Notes: generated from the sequence alone by a model not told the origin. 26,149 nucleotides of DNA from Candidatus Neomicrothrix sp. UBA2131 (GCA_002329075.1 DCXR01000034.1:1-26149); one strand, 5' to 3'. Numbered from the stretch's first letter, positions 7,909-15,614 are shown. A program made the numbers and translations.

Positions 7909-9165
7909 TCAGGCCCCGGCGCCGACGATCATTCCGGCGGCCACCGTGGCGTTGGTCGTCTCGTCGACCAGCACGAAGCTGCCGGTCGCCCGGTTGCGCC
8001 GGTACTCGTCGAAGAACAACGGCTGCGTGCAGCGCAGCGTGACCCGGCCGATCTCGTTGAGCGACAACGCCTCGGCCGACTCGTCGCGGTGGAGCGTGTT
8101 GACGTCGAGCCGGTACTGGAGGTCGGTCACCATGGTGCGGGCGGCCCTGGTGGTGTGCTTGATCGCCAGCTTGGTCCGGGGCGTCAGCTTCGAGGCCTCG
8201 GTCAGCCAACAGACCATGGCCTGGAGGTCCTGGCCCACCATGGGCTGGTTGCCGGGCCGGCAGATCATGTCGCCACGCGACACGTCGATGTCGTCGGTGA
8301 GGCGCATCGTCACCGCCATCGGTGGGAACGCCTCGTCGACGGACCCCTCGTAGGTGTCGACCGATGCCACCTTCGACGTGAAGCCGCTCGGCAGCACCAT
8401 CACCTCGTCGCCGGGCTTGAACACGCCGCCGACGATCGTGCCGGCGTAGCCCCGATAGTCATGGTGCTCGTCGGACTGTGGACGGATCACGTACTGGACC
8501 GGGAAGCGGGCGTCGATGAGGTTGCGGTCGCTGGCTATGTGCACCTCCTCGAGGTGGTGCAGCAGCGACGCCCCCTCGTACCAAGGGGTGTTCGGCGAGC
8601 GGTCGACGACGTTGTCTCCGTGCAGGGCCGACACCGGGATGAAGGTCAGGTCGGCGATGTCGAGCTTCATGGCGAACTCGCGGAACTCGGCCTTGACCTC
8701 CTCGAAGGCCTCCTGCCCGTAGTCGACGAGGTCCATCTTGTTGACGCACACGACGAGGTGCGGGATGCGCAGCAGCGAGGCCAGGAAGGCGTGGCGCCGC
8801 GACTGTTCGATGACGCCGTTGCGGACATCGACCAGCACCAGGGCCAGGTCGGCCGTCGACGCCCCGGTGACCATGTTGCGCGTGTACTGGATGTGCCCGG
8901 GGGTGTCGGCGATGATGAACTTGCGCTTCGGCGTGGCGAAGTAGCGGTAGGCGACGTCGATGGTGATGCCCTGCTCGCGCTCGGCCCGCAGTCCGTCGGT
9001 GAGCAGCGCCAGGTTGGTGTGCTCGTTGCCCATCTGCATGGACGTGCGCTCGACGGCCTCGAGCTGGTCCTGGAAGATCTGCTTGGTGTCGTAGAGCAGG
9101 CGGCCGATGAGGGTCGACTTGCCGTCATCGACGCTGCCGGCGGTGGCGAAACGGAGGAGCTCCAT
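7909..9165 (-). CDS. cysN: Sulfate adenylyltransferase subunit 1 (GTPase subunit)
   Basis: A 418-residue translation-factor-like GTPase that powers sulfate adenylylation by CysD. It shows P-loop GSVDDGKST (10-18), switch I region EREQGITIDVAYRYF (62-76), DTPGH (87-91) and NKMD (142-145), followed by two beta-barrel domains of the EF-Tu type. The C-terminus ends without a fused APS kinase domain, consistent with a separate cysC next door. Its ATG overlaps the cysD stop by one base (TGATG), so the two subunits are translationally coupled. Confidence 0.96.
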   Translation of the reverse strand: MELLRFATAGSVDDGKSTLIGRLLYDTKQIFQDQLEAVERTSMQMGNEHTNLALLTDGLRAEREQGITIDVAYRYFATPKRKFIIADTPGHIQYTRNMVTGASTADLALVLVDVRNGVIEQSRRHAFLASLLRIPHLVVCVNKMDLVDYGQEAFEEVKAEFREFAMKLDIADLTFIPVSALHGDNVVDRSPNTPWYEGASLLHHLEEVHIASDRNLIDARFPVQYVIRPQSDEHHDYRGYAGTIVGGVFKPGDEVMVLPSGFTSKVASVDTYEGSVDEAFPPMAVTMRLTDDIDVSRGDMICRPGNQPMVGQDLQAMVCWLTEASKLTPRTKLAIKHTTRAARTMVTDLQYRLDVNTLHRDESAEALSLNEIGRVTLRCTQPLFFDEYRRNRATGSFVLVDETTNATVAAGMIVGAGA

Positions 9166-10076
9166 CAGAAGTACCCCTCCTTCTTCCTGTCTTCCATGGC
9201 GGCTTCGGACACCCGGTCGTCGGCCCTGGTCGCTCCCCGCTCGGTGGTCCGGGTCGCTGCGACCTCCCCGATGATCTCCTCGAGGGTGGCGGCCGTGGAG
9301 TCGACGGCGCCGGTGCACGACATGTCGCCAACGGTGCGGTAGCGCACCCGCCGGGTCACGACCTCCTCGACGTCCAGCAGGGTCACGTGGTCGGAATCTG
9401 ACAGCCACATGCCGTCGCGCTCGAACACCGACCGCTCGTGGGCGAAGTAGATCGACGGGATCTCGATGCCCTCCCGGCGGATGTACTCCCAGATGTCGAG
9501 TTCGGTCCAGTTCGAGATCGGGAACACCCGGATGTGCTCACCCCGGAGGATGCGGCCGTTGTAGAGGTTCCAGAGCTCGGGTCGCTGGTTCTTGGGGTCC
9601 CACTGGCCGAACTCGTCGCGGAACGAGTACACCCGCTCCTTGGCGCGTGCCTTTTCCTCGTCGCGTCGGGCACCGCCGAACAGGGCGTCGAAGCGGTGCT
9701 CCCCGATGGCGTCGAGCAGCGTGGTGGTCTGGAGGCGGTTGCGGCTGGCCCGGGGGCCGGTCTCCTCGGTGACGCGTCCCTCGTCGATCGACCGCTGCAC
9801 CGACGCAACCACCAGTCGGGCGCCGACCTCGGCGAGGCGGCGGTCGCGGAACTCGAGTACCTCGGGGAAGTTGTGGCCGGTGTCGACGTGCATCACCGGG
9901 AACGGCAGGCGGGCCGGTGAGAACGCCTTCTCGGCCAGGCGCAGCATCACGATCGAGTCCTTGCCCCCGGAGAACAGCAGGCAGGGGCGTTCGAACTCGG
10001 CTGCGACCTCGCGGAAGATGTGGATCGACTCGGCCTCGACCTGGTCGAGGTCCGAGAGTTCGTAGGTGGTGGTCAC
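9165..10076 (-). CDS. cysD: Sulfate adenylyltransferase subunit 2
   Basis: A 303-residue ATP-pyrophosphatase-fold enzyme, the catalytic subunit that makes adenylyl sulfate from ATP and sulfate. The PP-loop is FSGGKDS (35-41), followed by VMHVDTGHNFPEV (61-73), a Lys/Arg-rich GGARRDEEKARAKER segment and the conserved RVFPISNWTELDIWEYI region. The C-terminal tail ends in EDRKKEGYF, typical of CysD. The start is GTG at 10076; a purine run a few bases upstream may serve as ribosome site. It is the first gene of the operon and is divergent from cysQ. Confidence 0.96.
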   Translation of the reverse strand: MTTTYELSDLDQVEAESIHIFREVAAEFERPCLLFSGGKDSIVMLRLAEKAFSPARLPFPVMHVDTGHNFPEVLEFRDRRLAEVGARLVVASVQRSIDEGRVTEETGPRASRNRLQTTTLLDAIGEHRFDALFGGARRDEEKARAKERVYSFRDEFGQWDPKNQRPELWNLYNGRILRGEHIRVFPISNWTELDIWEYIRREGIEIPSIYFAHERSVFERDGMWLSDSDHVTLLDVEEVVTRRVRYRTVGDMSCTGAVDSTAATLEEIIGEVAATRTTERGATRADDRVSEAAMEDRKKEGYF

Positions 10077-10115
10077 CGGGCCCCCGTCGCAGCCGTATGT
10101 CTGGTTCGACTCCCA

Positions 10116-10121
10116 ATTCTA
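10116..10121 (-). promoter_or_regulatory. -10 box (TAGAAT) of the cysDNC operon
   Basis: On the minus strand TAGAAT is a close match to the -10 consensus, about 39 bases before the cysD GTG, which would give a short leader. Its -35 position would fall on the palindrome at 10135-10145. Confidence 0.45.
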
Positions 10122-10134
10122 GGGCCCGTGGTCT

Positions 10135-10145
10135 GCGATGATCGC
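10135..10145. promoter_or_regulatory. Perfect palindrome GCGATGATCGC in the cysD/cysQ divergent region
   Basis: An 11-base palindrome (5-bp arms, central G) lying immediately before the cysQ ATG (10151) and at the -35 distance from the cysD -10 box. Its position over both promoters suggests an operator, but no regulator is identified. Confidence 0.35.
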
Positions 10146-10150
10146 GACCC

Positions 10151-10915
10151 ATGGCCACATCCGACGACCACCGCCTTGCAGCCGAACTGGCCATGCGCAC
10201 CGGACTCCTGCTGCTCGAACTCCGGCAGCGCCTGTCCGAACAGGGGGCGTCGGCGGCGAACCTCAAGGACGAAGGCGACCGTGCCGCCCACGACCTCCTC
10301 ATGGATGCCCTGGCCCAGGCCCGCCCGGACGATGCGGTGCTGTCCGAGGAGGGCTCGGCCCACGATGTGCACCCCGACCGGGCCGGAGCCTCCCGGGTCT
10401 GGATCGTCGATCCGCTCGACGGCACCCGCGAGTTCAGCGAGCCGCCGCGGTCCGACTGGGCCGTACACGTGGCACTGGCCGAGGAAGGTGTCCCCACGGC
10501 CGGTGCCGTCGCCCTGCCGGGCCTCGGGATCACCCTGTCGACCCACGAGGCCAACACGACCGACGACCTGGCGCCCGTGCCCGAGGCCCCACGCATCGTG
10601 GTCAGCCGCACCCGCCCTCCCGCCGAGGCCCTGGCGGTCGCCGAGGCGCTCGGTGGAGCACTCGTCGAGATGGGCTCGGCAGGGGCGAAGGCGATGGCGG
10701 TGGTGCGGGGCGAGGTCGACGCCTATGTCCACTCGGGCGGCCAGTACGAGTGGGACAACTGCGCTCCGGCTGCCGTTGCCCTCTCGGTGGGCCTCCACGT
10801 GTCGCGTCTCGACGGCTCGGCGCTCACCTACAACCACCCCGACCCCTACCTGCCCGACCTGCTCATCTGCCGCCGGGAACTGGTGGCGGCCACGCTCGCC
10901 GTCCTCGCCGGCTGA
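10151..10915 (+). CDS. cysQ: 3'(2'),5'-bisphosphate nucleotidase (PAP phosphatase)
   Basis: A 254-residue member of the lithium-sensitive, magnesium-dependent inositol-monophosphatase superfamily. Metal-site motifs are Glu66-Glu67 in LSEEGS, DPLDGTREF (87-95), and GGQYEWDNCAP (196-206) with Asp202. In this context it should hydrolyse PAP to AMP, clearing the by-product of PAPS use; the QYEWD form of the last motif is usual for CysQ proteins. It is divergent from cysDNC across 74 bases, which supports the assignment over inositol monophosphatase. Start is the ATG at 10151; a TGC-GATGAT extended -10-like sequence ends 8 bases upstream and overlaps the palindrome. Confidence 0.9.
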   Translation: MATSDDHRLAAELAMRTGLLLLELRQRLSEQGASAANLKDEGDRAAHDLLMDALAQARPDDAVLSEEGSAHDVHPDRAGASRVWIVDPLDGTREFSEPPRSDWAVHVALAEEGVPTAGAVALPGLGITLSTHEANTTDDLAPVPEAPRIVVSRTRPPAEALAVAEALGGALVEMGSAGAKAMAVVRGEVDAYVHSGGQYEWDNCAPAAVALSVGLHVSRLDGSALTYNHPDPYLPDLLICRRELVAATLAVLAG

Positions 10916-10932
10916 GGCACGACCGCTCCCCC

Positions 10933-10938
10933 TAGGCT
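10933..10938 (+). promoter_or_regulatory. -10 box (TAGGCT) of nucS
   Basis: TAGGCT ends 8 bases before the GTG at 10947, so nucS probably has its own leaderless transcript although it begins only 31 bases after cysQ. Confidence 0.45.
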
Positions 10939-10946
10939 CGGGCACT

Positions 10947-11618
10947 GTGCGCCTCGTCATCGCCCGCTGCACGGTCGACTACGACGGCCGCCTCACCGCC
11001 CACCTGCCCGAAGCGGTGCGCCTCCTCATGGTCAAGGCCGACGGCTGCGTCGCCATCCACGCCGACGGCGGCGCCTACAAACCCCTCAACTGGATGAACT
11101 CGCCCAACACCCTGGTCGAGTTCGACGAGGAGGGCGTCAGCATCTGGCGGGTGTCGAACCCGAAGGGCGAGACCCTCACGATCACCCTCCACGAGGTGCT
11201 GTCCGACACGGCGCACGACATGGGCGTCGACCCGGGCCTCCAGAAGGACGGCGTCGAGGCCCACCTCCAGGAACTGTTGGCCGGGGACCCGTCCTTCCTC
11301 GGTGAGGACCTGGCCCTGGTGCGGCGTGAGTACCCGACCGAGATCGGACCGGTCGACCTGCTCTGTAGGGACGCCGACGGCCACACGGTCGCCATCGAGA
11401 TCAAGCGCCGTGGCGAGATCGACGGCGTCGAGCAGCTCACGCGCTACCTCGACTTCCTGAACCGGGACGAACTGCTGGCCCCGGTGCGCGGCCTGTTCGT
11501 CGCCCAGGAGATCAAGCCCCAGGCCAGGGTGCTGGCCGACGACCGGGACATCGGCTGCGTCGAGGTCGACTACGACGAACTCCGGGGCATCGAGTCGACG
11601 ACGCCCCGGTTGTTCTAG
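10947..11618 (+). CDS. nucS: Mismatch-specific endonuclease NucS (EndoMS)
   Basis: A 223-residue protein that aligns along its whole length with mycobacterial NucS, including MRLVIARCTVDYDGRLTAHL (1-20), AYKPLNWM (43-50), DPGLQKDGVEAHLQELL (95-111) and the C-terminal PRLF (220-223). The nuclease core is present: Asp137 in GPVDLLC and Glu151 and Lys153 in AIEIKRRGEIDGVEQLTRYL. NucS cuts DNA at mismatches and provides the mismatch-repair function in actinobacteria lacking MutS and MutL; its C-terminal tail contacts the sliding clamp. Start is GTG at 10947. A flavoprotein gene follows after 19 bases, probably co-transcribed. Confidence 0.96.
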   Translation: MRLVIARCTVDYDGRLTAHLPEAVRLLMVKADGCVAIHADGGAYKPLNWMNSPNTLVEFDEEGVSIWRVSNPKGETLTITLHEVLSDTAHDMGVDPGLQKDGVEAHLQELLAGDPSFLGEDLALVRREYPTEIGPVDLLCRDADGHTVAIEIKRRGEIDGVEQLTRYLDFLNRDELLAPVRGLFVAQEIKPQARVLADDRDIGCVEVDYDELRGIESTTPRLF

Positions 11619-11637
11619 GGCGCACGGGACACGACAT

Positions 11638-12840
11638 ATGGATTCGTTCGACGCCGCGGTGGTCGGCGGAGGCCCTGCCGGTTCTGCCGCGGCAACCACG
11701 CTCGCCCGTGCGGGGCGCTCGGTCGTGGTGCTCGACAAGGCGACCTTCCCACGCGACAAGTGCTGCGGAGACGGCCTGACCACGCTGGCACTTCGCCTCG
11801 GCGAGCAACTGGGGCTCGACCCCTCGCCGATCGCCGGCTGGCAGGCAGTCGACCACGCCGTGGTCCACACGGGCGGAGGCACCCGCAGCCATCGCTTTCC
11901 GCTCCCTGCAGGGCAGGGCCAGTACGCGGCGGTGGTGCCGCGGTCCGAATACGACGCCGCCCTGCTCGGCCTGGCACGGGAATCAGGTGCAGAGGTGCGG
12001 GAGGGCAACGCAGTGACCGGCATCAACATCGACGAAGGCGGCGCAGAACTGGAGGTCGCCGAGTCCGACGCGGTCCGGGCGACCATGGTGGTCGCAGCGG
12101 ACGGTATGTGGTCGCCGACCCGTCGGCTCCTCGGGCTGGCGCAGGACGGCTACCGGGGCGAGTGGCAGGCCTTCCGCCAGTACGTGGCCAACGTGGGCCC
12201 GGCAGGCCGCGACCTCCACGTCTGGTTCGAGCCCGACCTGCTGCCCGGCTACTCGTGGAGTTTCCCGCTTCCCGGGGATCGCGCCAACGTCGGCTTCGGC
12301 GTGCTGCGTGGTGGCCGGGTGGCCGTCGGCGACACCGGCCATGTCTGGGACGGCCTGCTCGCCCGTCCGGTCATACGCGACGTGCTCGGACCCGGTGCCG
12401 AGCCCGAGGGCCGGCGCACGGCCTGGCCCATCCCCGCCCGCATCGACCGGGCGGTGCTCGAACACGGCCCGGTTCTCTTTGCCGGGGACGCCGCTGCCGC
12501 CACCGACGCACTGACCGGCGAGGGCATCGGCCAGGCGCTGCTCACCGGCATCCTCGCCGCCGGGTCCGTGATCGCCGGCGGCTCGTATACCGAGATCGGC
12601 GTCCGCTACCGGCGGGAGGTACGTCGTGAACTCCTGGCCGACCACCGCATGTCGGTCGTCCTCCAGCGCGTGCTGGCGCACCCGCTCGGCGCCCGCGCCT
12701 CGGTCGCCATGGGCGGGCTCACCCCCTGGACCCGCCGCAACTTCGCCCGCTGGCTCTTCGAGGACTACCCGAGAGCGCTGCTGGCCACGCCCCGAAGGTG
12801 GCACAGGGGCGTGCTACACCGCCCGGGGGCCCACGCCTGA
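11638..12840 (+). CDS. Geranylgeranyl-reductase-family FAD-dependent oxidoreductase
   Basis: A 400-residue flavoprotein of the p-hydroxybenzoate-hydroxylase fold. It has the FAD-binding VVGGGPAGSAAA (8-19), the family hallmark FPRDKCCGDGL (38-48), VVAADGMWSPTRR (151-163) in the second FAD contact, and LFAGDAAAATDALTGEGIG (280-298) binding the ribityl chain. Relatives reduce the double bonds of geranylgeranyl chains of chlorophyll, menaquinone or lipids, or act as other small-molecule reductases. Here the substrate could be a polyprenyl quinone or lipid; nothing in the locus decides this. It lies 19 bases after nucS and appears co-transcribed with it. Confidence 0.85.
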   Translation: MDSFDAAVVGGGPAGSAAATTLARAGRSVVVLDKATFPRDKCCGDGLTTLALRLGEQLGLDPSPIAGWQAVDHAVVHTGGGTRSHRFPLPAGQGQYAAVVPRSEYDAALLGLARESGAEVREGNAVTGINIDEGGAELEVAESDAVRATMVVAADGMWSPTRRLLGLAQDGYRGEWQAFRQYVANVGPAGRDLHVWFEPDLLPGYSWSFPLPGDRANVGFGVLRGGRVAVGDTGHVWDGLLARPVIRDVLGPGAEPEGRRTAWPIPARIDRAVLEHGPVLFAGDAAAATDALTGEGIGQALLTGILAAGSVIAGGSYTEIGVRYRREVRRELLADHRMSVVLQRVLAHPLGARASVAMGGLTPWTRRNFARWLFEDYPRALLATPRRWHRGVLHRPGAHA

Positions 12841-12872
12841 CGGGCCGCGGCGGCGTCCCCCCTGTCCGCCAA

Positions 12873-12878
12873 TACGCT
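12873..12878 (+). promoter_or_regulatory. -10 box (TACGCT) of the PAP2 phosphatase gene
   Basis: TACGCT ends 6 bases before the ATG at 12885 and supports that start over longer in-frame options. Confidence 0.45.
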
Positions 12879-12884
12879 CTGGCC

Positions 12885-13508
12885 ATGGCCACAGCCTCCG
12901 ACTCCGCTGCCGAGCGGGGCCACCTGTCCGTCGTCCCCGACTCCGAACACGCCTCCGGCGACGCCGATGGCGCCGGCCCCCACCCACTGGGCCCCGTCGG
13001 CGCGGCGTTCGACAGGGCGGTCGACCGGGCGTGGGAGCCTCTACGCGGCAACCCGAACCTGGACCGTCTCTTCTACACGGCCAGCGAGCTCGCCGACTTC
13101 AGCCTGCTCTGGCACCTGGCCGGCACCGCACGGGGGGTCGTGCGCCGCAACGGGCACCGCGAGGCGATCCGGCTGTCGGCCGCCCTCGCCGCCGAATCGG
13201 CGTTCGTCAACGGTGCGGTCAAGTCGCTGTTCCGCCGCGACCGTCCCGACCACGAGGTCGAGCGATCGCACAACCTTCGTCAACCGCTCACCAGCAGCTT
13301 CCCGTCGGGCCACGCCTCGGCGGCATTCCTGGCGGCGACCCTGTTGAGCGAGCGGTCGCGGATCAGGCCGTTCTGGTATGCGGCAGCGGGAGTCGTCGCC
13401 GTCTCGCGGGTACATGTACGCATCCACCATGCCAGCGACGTGGTCGTGGGCGCCGGGTTGGGACTGGCGCTGGGGCGCCTGGTCCGGAAGGTGTTGCCGC
13501 TGCGCTAG
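12885..13508 (+). CDS. PAP2-superfamily membrane phosphatase
   Basis: A 207-residue protein with the three-part acid-phosphatase signature: KSLFRRDRP (113-121), PSGH (140-143) and SRVHVRIHHASD (174-185) giving Ser-Arg-x5-His-x3-Asp. Hydrophobic stretches around 98-112, 145-155, 163-175 and 186-200 suggest a membrane protein, though they are short and Ala-rich. An acidic, probably disordered N-terminus (1-35) precedes the core. The family removes phosphate from lipid phosphates such as phosphatidate or undecaprenyl pyrophosphate, usually on the outer membrane face. The exact lipid is unknown. Its stop is 18 bases from that of the convergent small gene. Confidence 0.85.
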   Translation: MATASDSAAERGHLSVVPDSEHASGDADGAGPHPLGPVGAAFDRAVDRAWEPLRGNPNLDRLFYTASELADFSLLWHLAGTARGVVRRNGHREAIRLSAALAAESAFVNGAVKSLFRRDRPDHEVERSHNLRQPLTSSFPSGHASAAFLAATLLSERSRIRPFWYAAAGVVAVSRVHVRIHHASDVVVGAGLGLALGRLVRKVLPLR

Positions 13509-13526
13509 GGGCACCGAAACCGATGC

Positions 13527-13706
13527 TCAGTTGAGCGGTGAAGCCTCGAGGTCTGCGTCGCTGGTGGCCAGCAGGAGGCGGAGGTCGAGGAGCATGTCAG
13601 CGACCTCGGACGAGGCGATGAGCTCACGGCTCTTGGTGGTGCCGAGCCCGCGGTCGATGATGGCCTTGATCTCGTCGATCGTGGCGGTGTCGAGTGTCTC
13701 GGTCAT
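13527..13706 (-). CDS. Small conserved-looking protein of 59 residues, function unknown
   Basis: Not recognised. The frame runs from ATG at 13706 to TGA at 13527 and encodes an acidic, Leu/Ile-rich peptide starting MTETLDTATIDEIKAIIDRG, with a likely helical centre around EVADMLLDLRLLL and no membrane segment or cysteine. Support for a real gene: a purine-rich ribosome site (GGAAGG, 13712-13717 on the opposite strand) 5 bases upstream, a TAGGGT -10 box at 13746-13751, an in-frame stop just before the promoter, and a position that neatly fills the space between PAP2 and mug. A regulatory or partner-binding role is possible but unsupported. Confidence 0.65.
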   Translation of the reverse strand: MTETLDTATIDEIKAIIDRGLGTTKSRELIASSEVADMLLDLRLLLATSDADLEASPLN

Positions 13707-13745
13707 CTCCGCCTTCCCGGTGTCGCGCTGCTCATCGATGGCCCC

Positions 13746-13751
13746 ACCCTA
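13746..13751 (-). promoter_or_regulatory. -10 box (TAGGGT) of the 59-residue protein gene
   Basis: Read on the minus strand, TAGGGT lies 39 bases before the ATG at 13706, leaving a leader of about 33 bases that contains the purine-rich ribosome site. Confidence 0.4.
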
Positions 13752-13796
13752 GACGCGGGATCGAACAACGCGTGCCACCTGTTTCGGTGTCCCGCC

Positions 13797-13802
13797 TACC
13801 CT
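13797..13802 (+). promoter_or_regulatory. -10 box (TACCCT) of mug
   Basis: TACCCT ends 6 bases before the ATG at 13809. This supports the long form of the protein, with its extra N-terminal domain. Confidence 0.45.
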
Positions 13803-13808
13803 CGGCGG

Positions 13809-14546
13809 ATGCCACCCCTCGTCCACGTGCTCGGCACGGGCCGCCCGGACATGGACCTGCCGCTGCTGCTGGCCGGGCTGCATGCCGATCTCGAGATCGG
13901 GACCCGGGCCACGTTGCGACTCGAACCGGCCAGCGGCGACGGCTGGGGGCCGGGCAGGGCGGCCGACCTGGCCATCGGTGCCGGCTTCGTTGCCCTCGGC
14001 GAGGTCCGGGCCGGCGATGACGCCGTGGAGGTCGATGTCGAGCGCCATCGCAGCCTGCCCGACACCGTTGCACCCGGAATGCGCCTGCTGGTCGTAGGCC
14101 TCAACCCCAGCCCTGCGTCGGCCGATTCGGGGGTGGGCTACCACCGGTCCGGCAACCGCTTCTGGCCGGCGGCGCTCGCCGCCGGGCTGGTGGGCGTCGA
14201 CCGTGACCCCCGCCACGCCCTCACCCACCATGGCCTCGGCATGACCGACCTGGTGCGCCGCACCACCGCCAGGGCCGACGAGGTCGCACCCGACGAGTTG
14301 CGCGAGGGCTTCGAACGGGTCGAGCGACTGTGCGCCTGGCTCCGACCTCGGACGATCTGTTTCGTCGGCCTCGGTGGCTGGCGCGTGGTGGCCGACCGGA
14401 AGGCAGTGGCCGGCGTGCAGGACCGCACCCTCGGCGGCGCGCCCGTCTACGTGATGCCCAGCACGAGCGGCCTCAACGCCCACAGCCGCCTCGACGACCT
14501 GACCGCCCACTTCCGGGCAGCCGGTGAGCTCGCCGACGGGGCGTGA
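13809..14546 (+). CDS. mug: Mismatch-specific uracil/thymine DNA glycosylase (Mug) with extra N-terminal domain
   Basis: A 245-residue protein whose C-terminal part (about 84-240) is a Mug glycosylase. It has LLVVGLNPSP (93-102), with Asn99 at the place of the catalytic Asn18 of E. coli Mug, SGNRFWP (114-120), GMTDLV (144-149) and MPSTSGLNAHS (216-226) as the second active-site motif. Mug removes uracil, thymine or etheno-cytosine mispaired with guanine. E. coli Mug is 168 residues and starts near position 84 here. The additional 1-83 segment (LPLLLAGLHADL, GWGPGRAADLAIGAGF) resembles the last strands of a class I methyltransferase fold but lacks an SAM-binding motif; this is a weak inference. 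The -10 box at 13797 argues that the N-terminus is real. Confidence 0.88.
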   Translation: MPPLVHVLGTGRPDMDLPLLLAGLHADLEIGTRATLRLEPASGDGWGPGRAADLAIGAGFVALGEVRAGDDAVEVDVERHRSLPDTVAPGMRLLVVGLNPSPASADSGVGYHRSGNRFWPAALAAGLVGVDRDPRHALTHHGLGMTDLVRRTTARADEVAPDELREGFERVERLCAWLRPRTICFVGLGGWRVVADRKAVAGVQDRTLGGAPVYVMPSTSGLNAHSRLDDLTAHFRAAGELADGA

Positions 14547-14549
14547 CGC

Positions 14550-15512
14550 TCAGGCGTTCGGGGCGAGGGAGCGGACCGCCTCCATCGTGTCGATGCCGCC
14601 GAACGGCAGGATCGCCAGGGCCGGGGTGGTGACGCCGTTGGCGACGTACTCGTCGATGCGGGCCCGACACTGTTCGGGCGTGCCGTGCACCAGCAGGTCG
14701 TCGACCACCTGCTCGGGGATCTCGTCCAGCGCCCCCTTGCGGTCACCGGCGGCCCAACGCTCCCAGTGGCCGCCCAGCATGTCGCCGCGACCCATCCACT
14801 CGTGGAAGGCCCGGTAGACGGGGACGTTCAGGTATGTCGCCAGCACGTAGCGGCCACCGGCCAGCACCACCTCGCGGTCGTCGCTGGGGCACACGAAGAT
14901 GCGGGCCACGACCTCCCGACCGGGACCCTGGGCGTTCACGATCCCCGCCACGGTGGTGACGTCGTCGGGAGACAGCCAGTTGATGATCGCCCCGTCAGCC
15001 TCGCGTCCCGCCAGGCGCAGCATGCCCTCGCGCAGGGCCGCCACGAGGATCGTGGGCGGCTGCTCCGGGATGATGCCGAGCCGGAATCCGCGGATCGTGA
15101 AGGAGTCGTACTCCTCGGTCACCTTCTCGCCGGTGAGGGCCGACCGGATGAACCGGACCGTGTCGCGTACCCGCTGGTAGGGCGCCTCGAACGGGACACC
15201 GTTCCAGCGTTCGACGATCACGTCGGACGAAGAGCCGATGCCGATGGCGAAACGGCCGGGTGCCGCCGACGCCATGGTGGCGGCGCACTGCGCCATGAGG
15301 GCGGGGCTGCGGGTGTATGCGGGCAGAATCGCCGTGCCGAGGCGCAGCTCGGGGGCCCACGCCGCTGCGAGCGCCAGCGGTGTGAGGCCGTCGCTCTCGT
15401 TCGCCTCGGCGGTCCAGACATCCGTGTACCCGAGGTCGACGAGCTCCCGGTAGAGGGCCTGCTGGTCGTGGAGCGGGCCGGGAAGTGGGACGGTGATGCC
15501 GTACGGGGACAA
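14550..15512 (-). CDS. LLM-class (luciferase-like) oxidoreductase, probably F420-dependent
   Basis: A 320-residue TIM-barrel protein of the bacterial luciferase-like family. It has the family's N-terminal strand YGITVPLPGP (4-13), LGYTDVWTAEANESDGLTPL, LRLGTAILPAYTRSPALMAQ and the GRFAIGIGSSSDVIVERWNG segment that contacts the cofactor phosphate. In actinobacteria this pattern usually goes with coenzyme F420, although FMN use cannot be excluded. It should transfer hydride to or from a small organic substrate in the cytoplasm; the substrate is unknown. The start is taken as TTG at 15512 because AGGAGAGG (15524-15531, minus strand) lies 11 bases upstream and homologues begin near this point; GTG and TTG codons further upstream are alternatives. 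Confidence 0.85.
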   Translation of the reverse strand: MSPYGITVPLPGPLHDQQALYRELVDLGYTDVWTAEANESDGLTPLALAAAWAPELRLGTAILPAYTRSPALMAQCAATMASAAPGRFAIGIGSSSDVIVERWNGVPFEAPYQRVRDTVRFIRSALTGEKVTEEYDSFTIRGFRLGIIPEQPPTILVAALREGMLRLAGREADGAIINWLSPDDVTTVAGIVNAQGPGREVVARIFVCPSDDREVVLAGGRYVLATYLNVPVYRAFHEWMGRGDMLGGHWERWAAGDRKGALDEIPEQVVDDLLVHGTPEQCRARIDEYVANGVTTPALAILPFGGIDTMEAVRSLAPNA

Positions 15513-15562
15513 GTGGGTGGTTTCCTCTCCTGTGGAGTCGAACGCCAATACTGGCACGGGTG

Positions 15563-15587
15563 TTCGGCTCCTCCAGCAGCAGCCGAA
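15563..15587. repeat. Perfect 7-bp inverted repeat in a divergent promoter region
   Basis: TTCGGCT (15563-15569) and AGCCGAA (15581-15587) are exact reverse complements around an 11-base spacer, between the divergent LLM and 70-residue protein genes. It could be an operator half-site pair or an RNA hairpin in the LLM leader. Confidence 0.4.
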
Positions 15588-15608
15588 TGGAGTGTCACAC
15601 CCCTTCCG

Positions 15609-15614
15609 CATACT
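15609..15614 (+). promoter_or_regulatory. -10-like box (CATACT) of the 70-residue protein gene
   Basis: CATACT ends 7 bases before the ATG at 15622, the same spacing as the other leaderless candidates although the first T is replaced by C. Confidence 0.35.

Noticed and set aside
8089..9342. A 417-codon plus-strand frame opposite cysN and the end of cysD
   Set aside because: The minus strand encodes intact CysN and CysD with all GTPase motifs. The plus frame is a composition artefact.
10020..10946. Upstream extension of the nucS frame as a 532-residue fusion
   Set aside because: The added segment overlaps cysQ in another frame and reads as Pro/Arg-rich filler. NucS homologues start at the GTG at 10947, with a -10 box in front.
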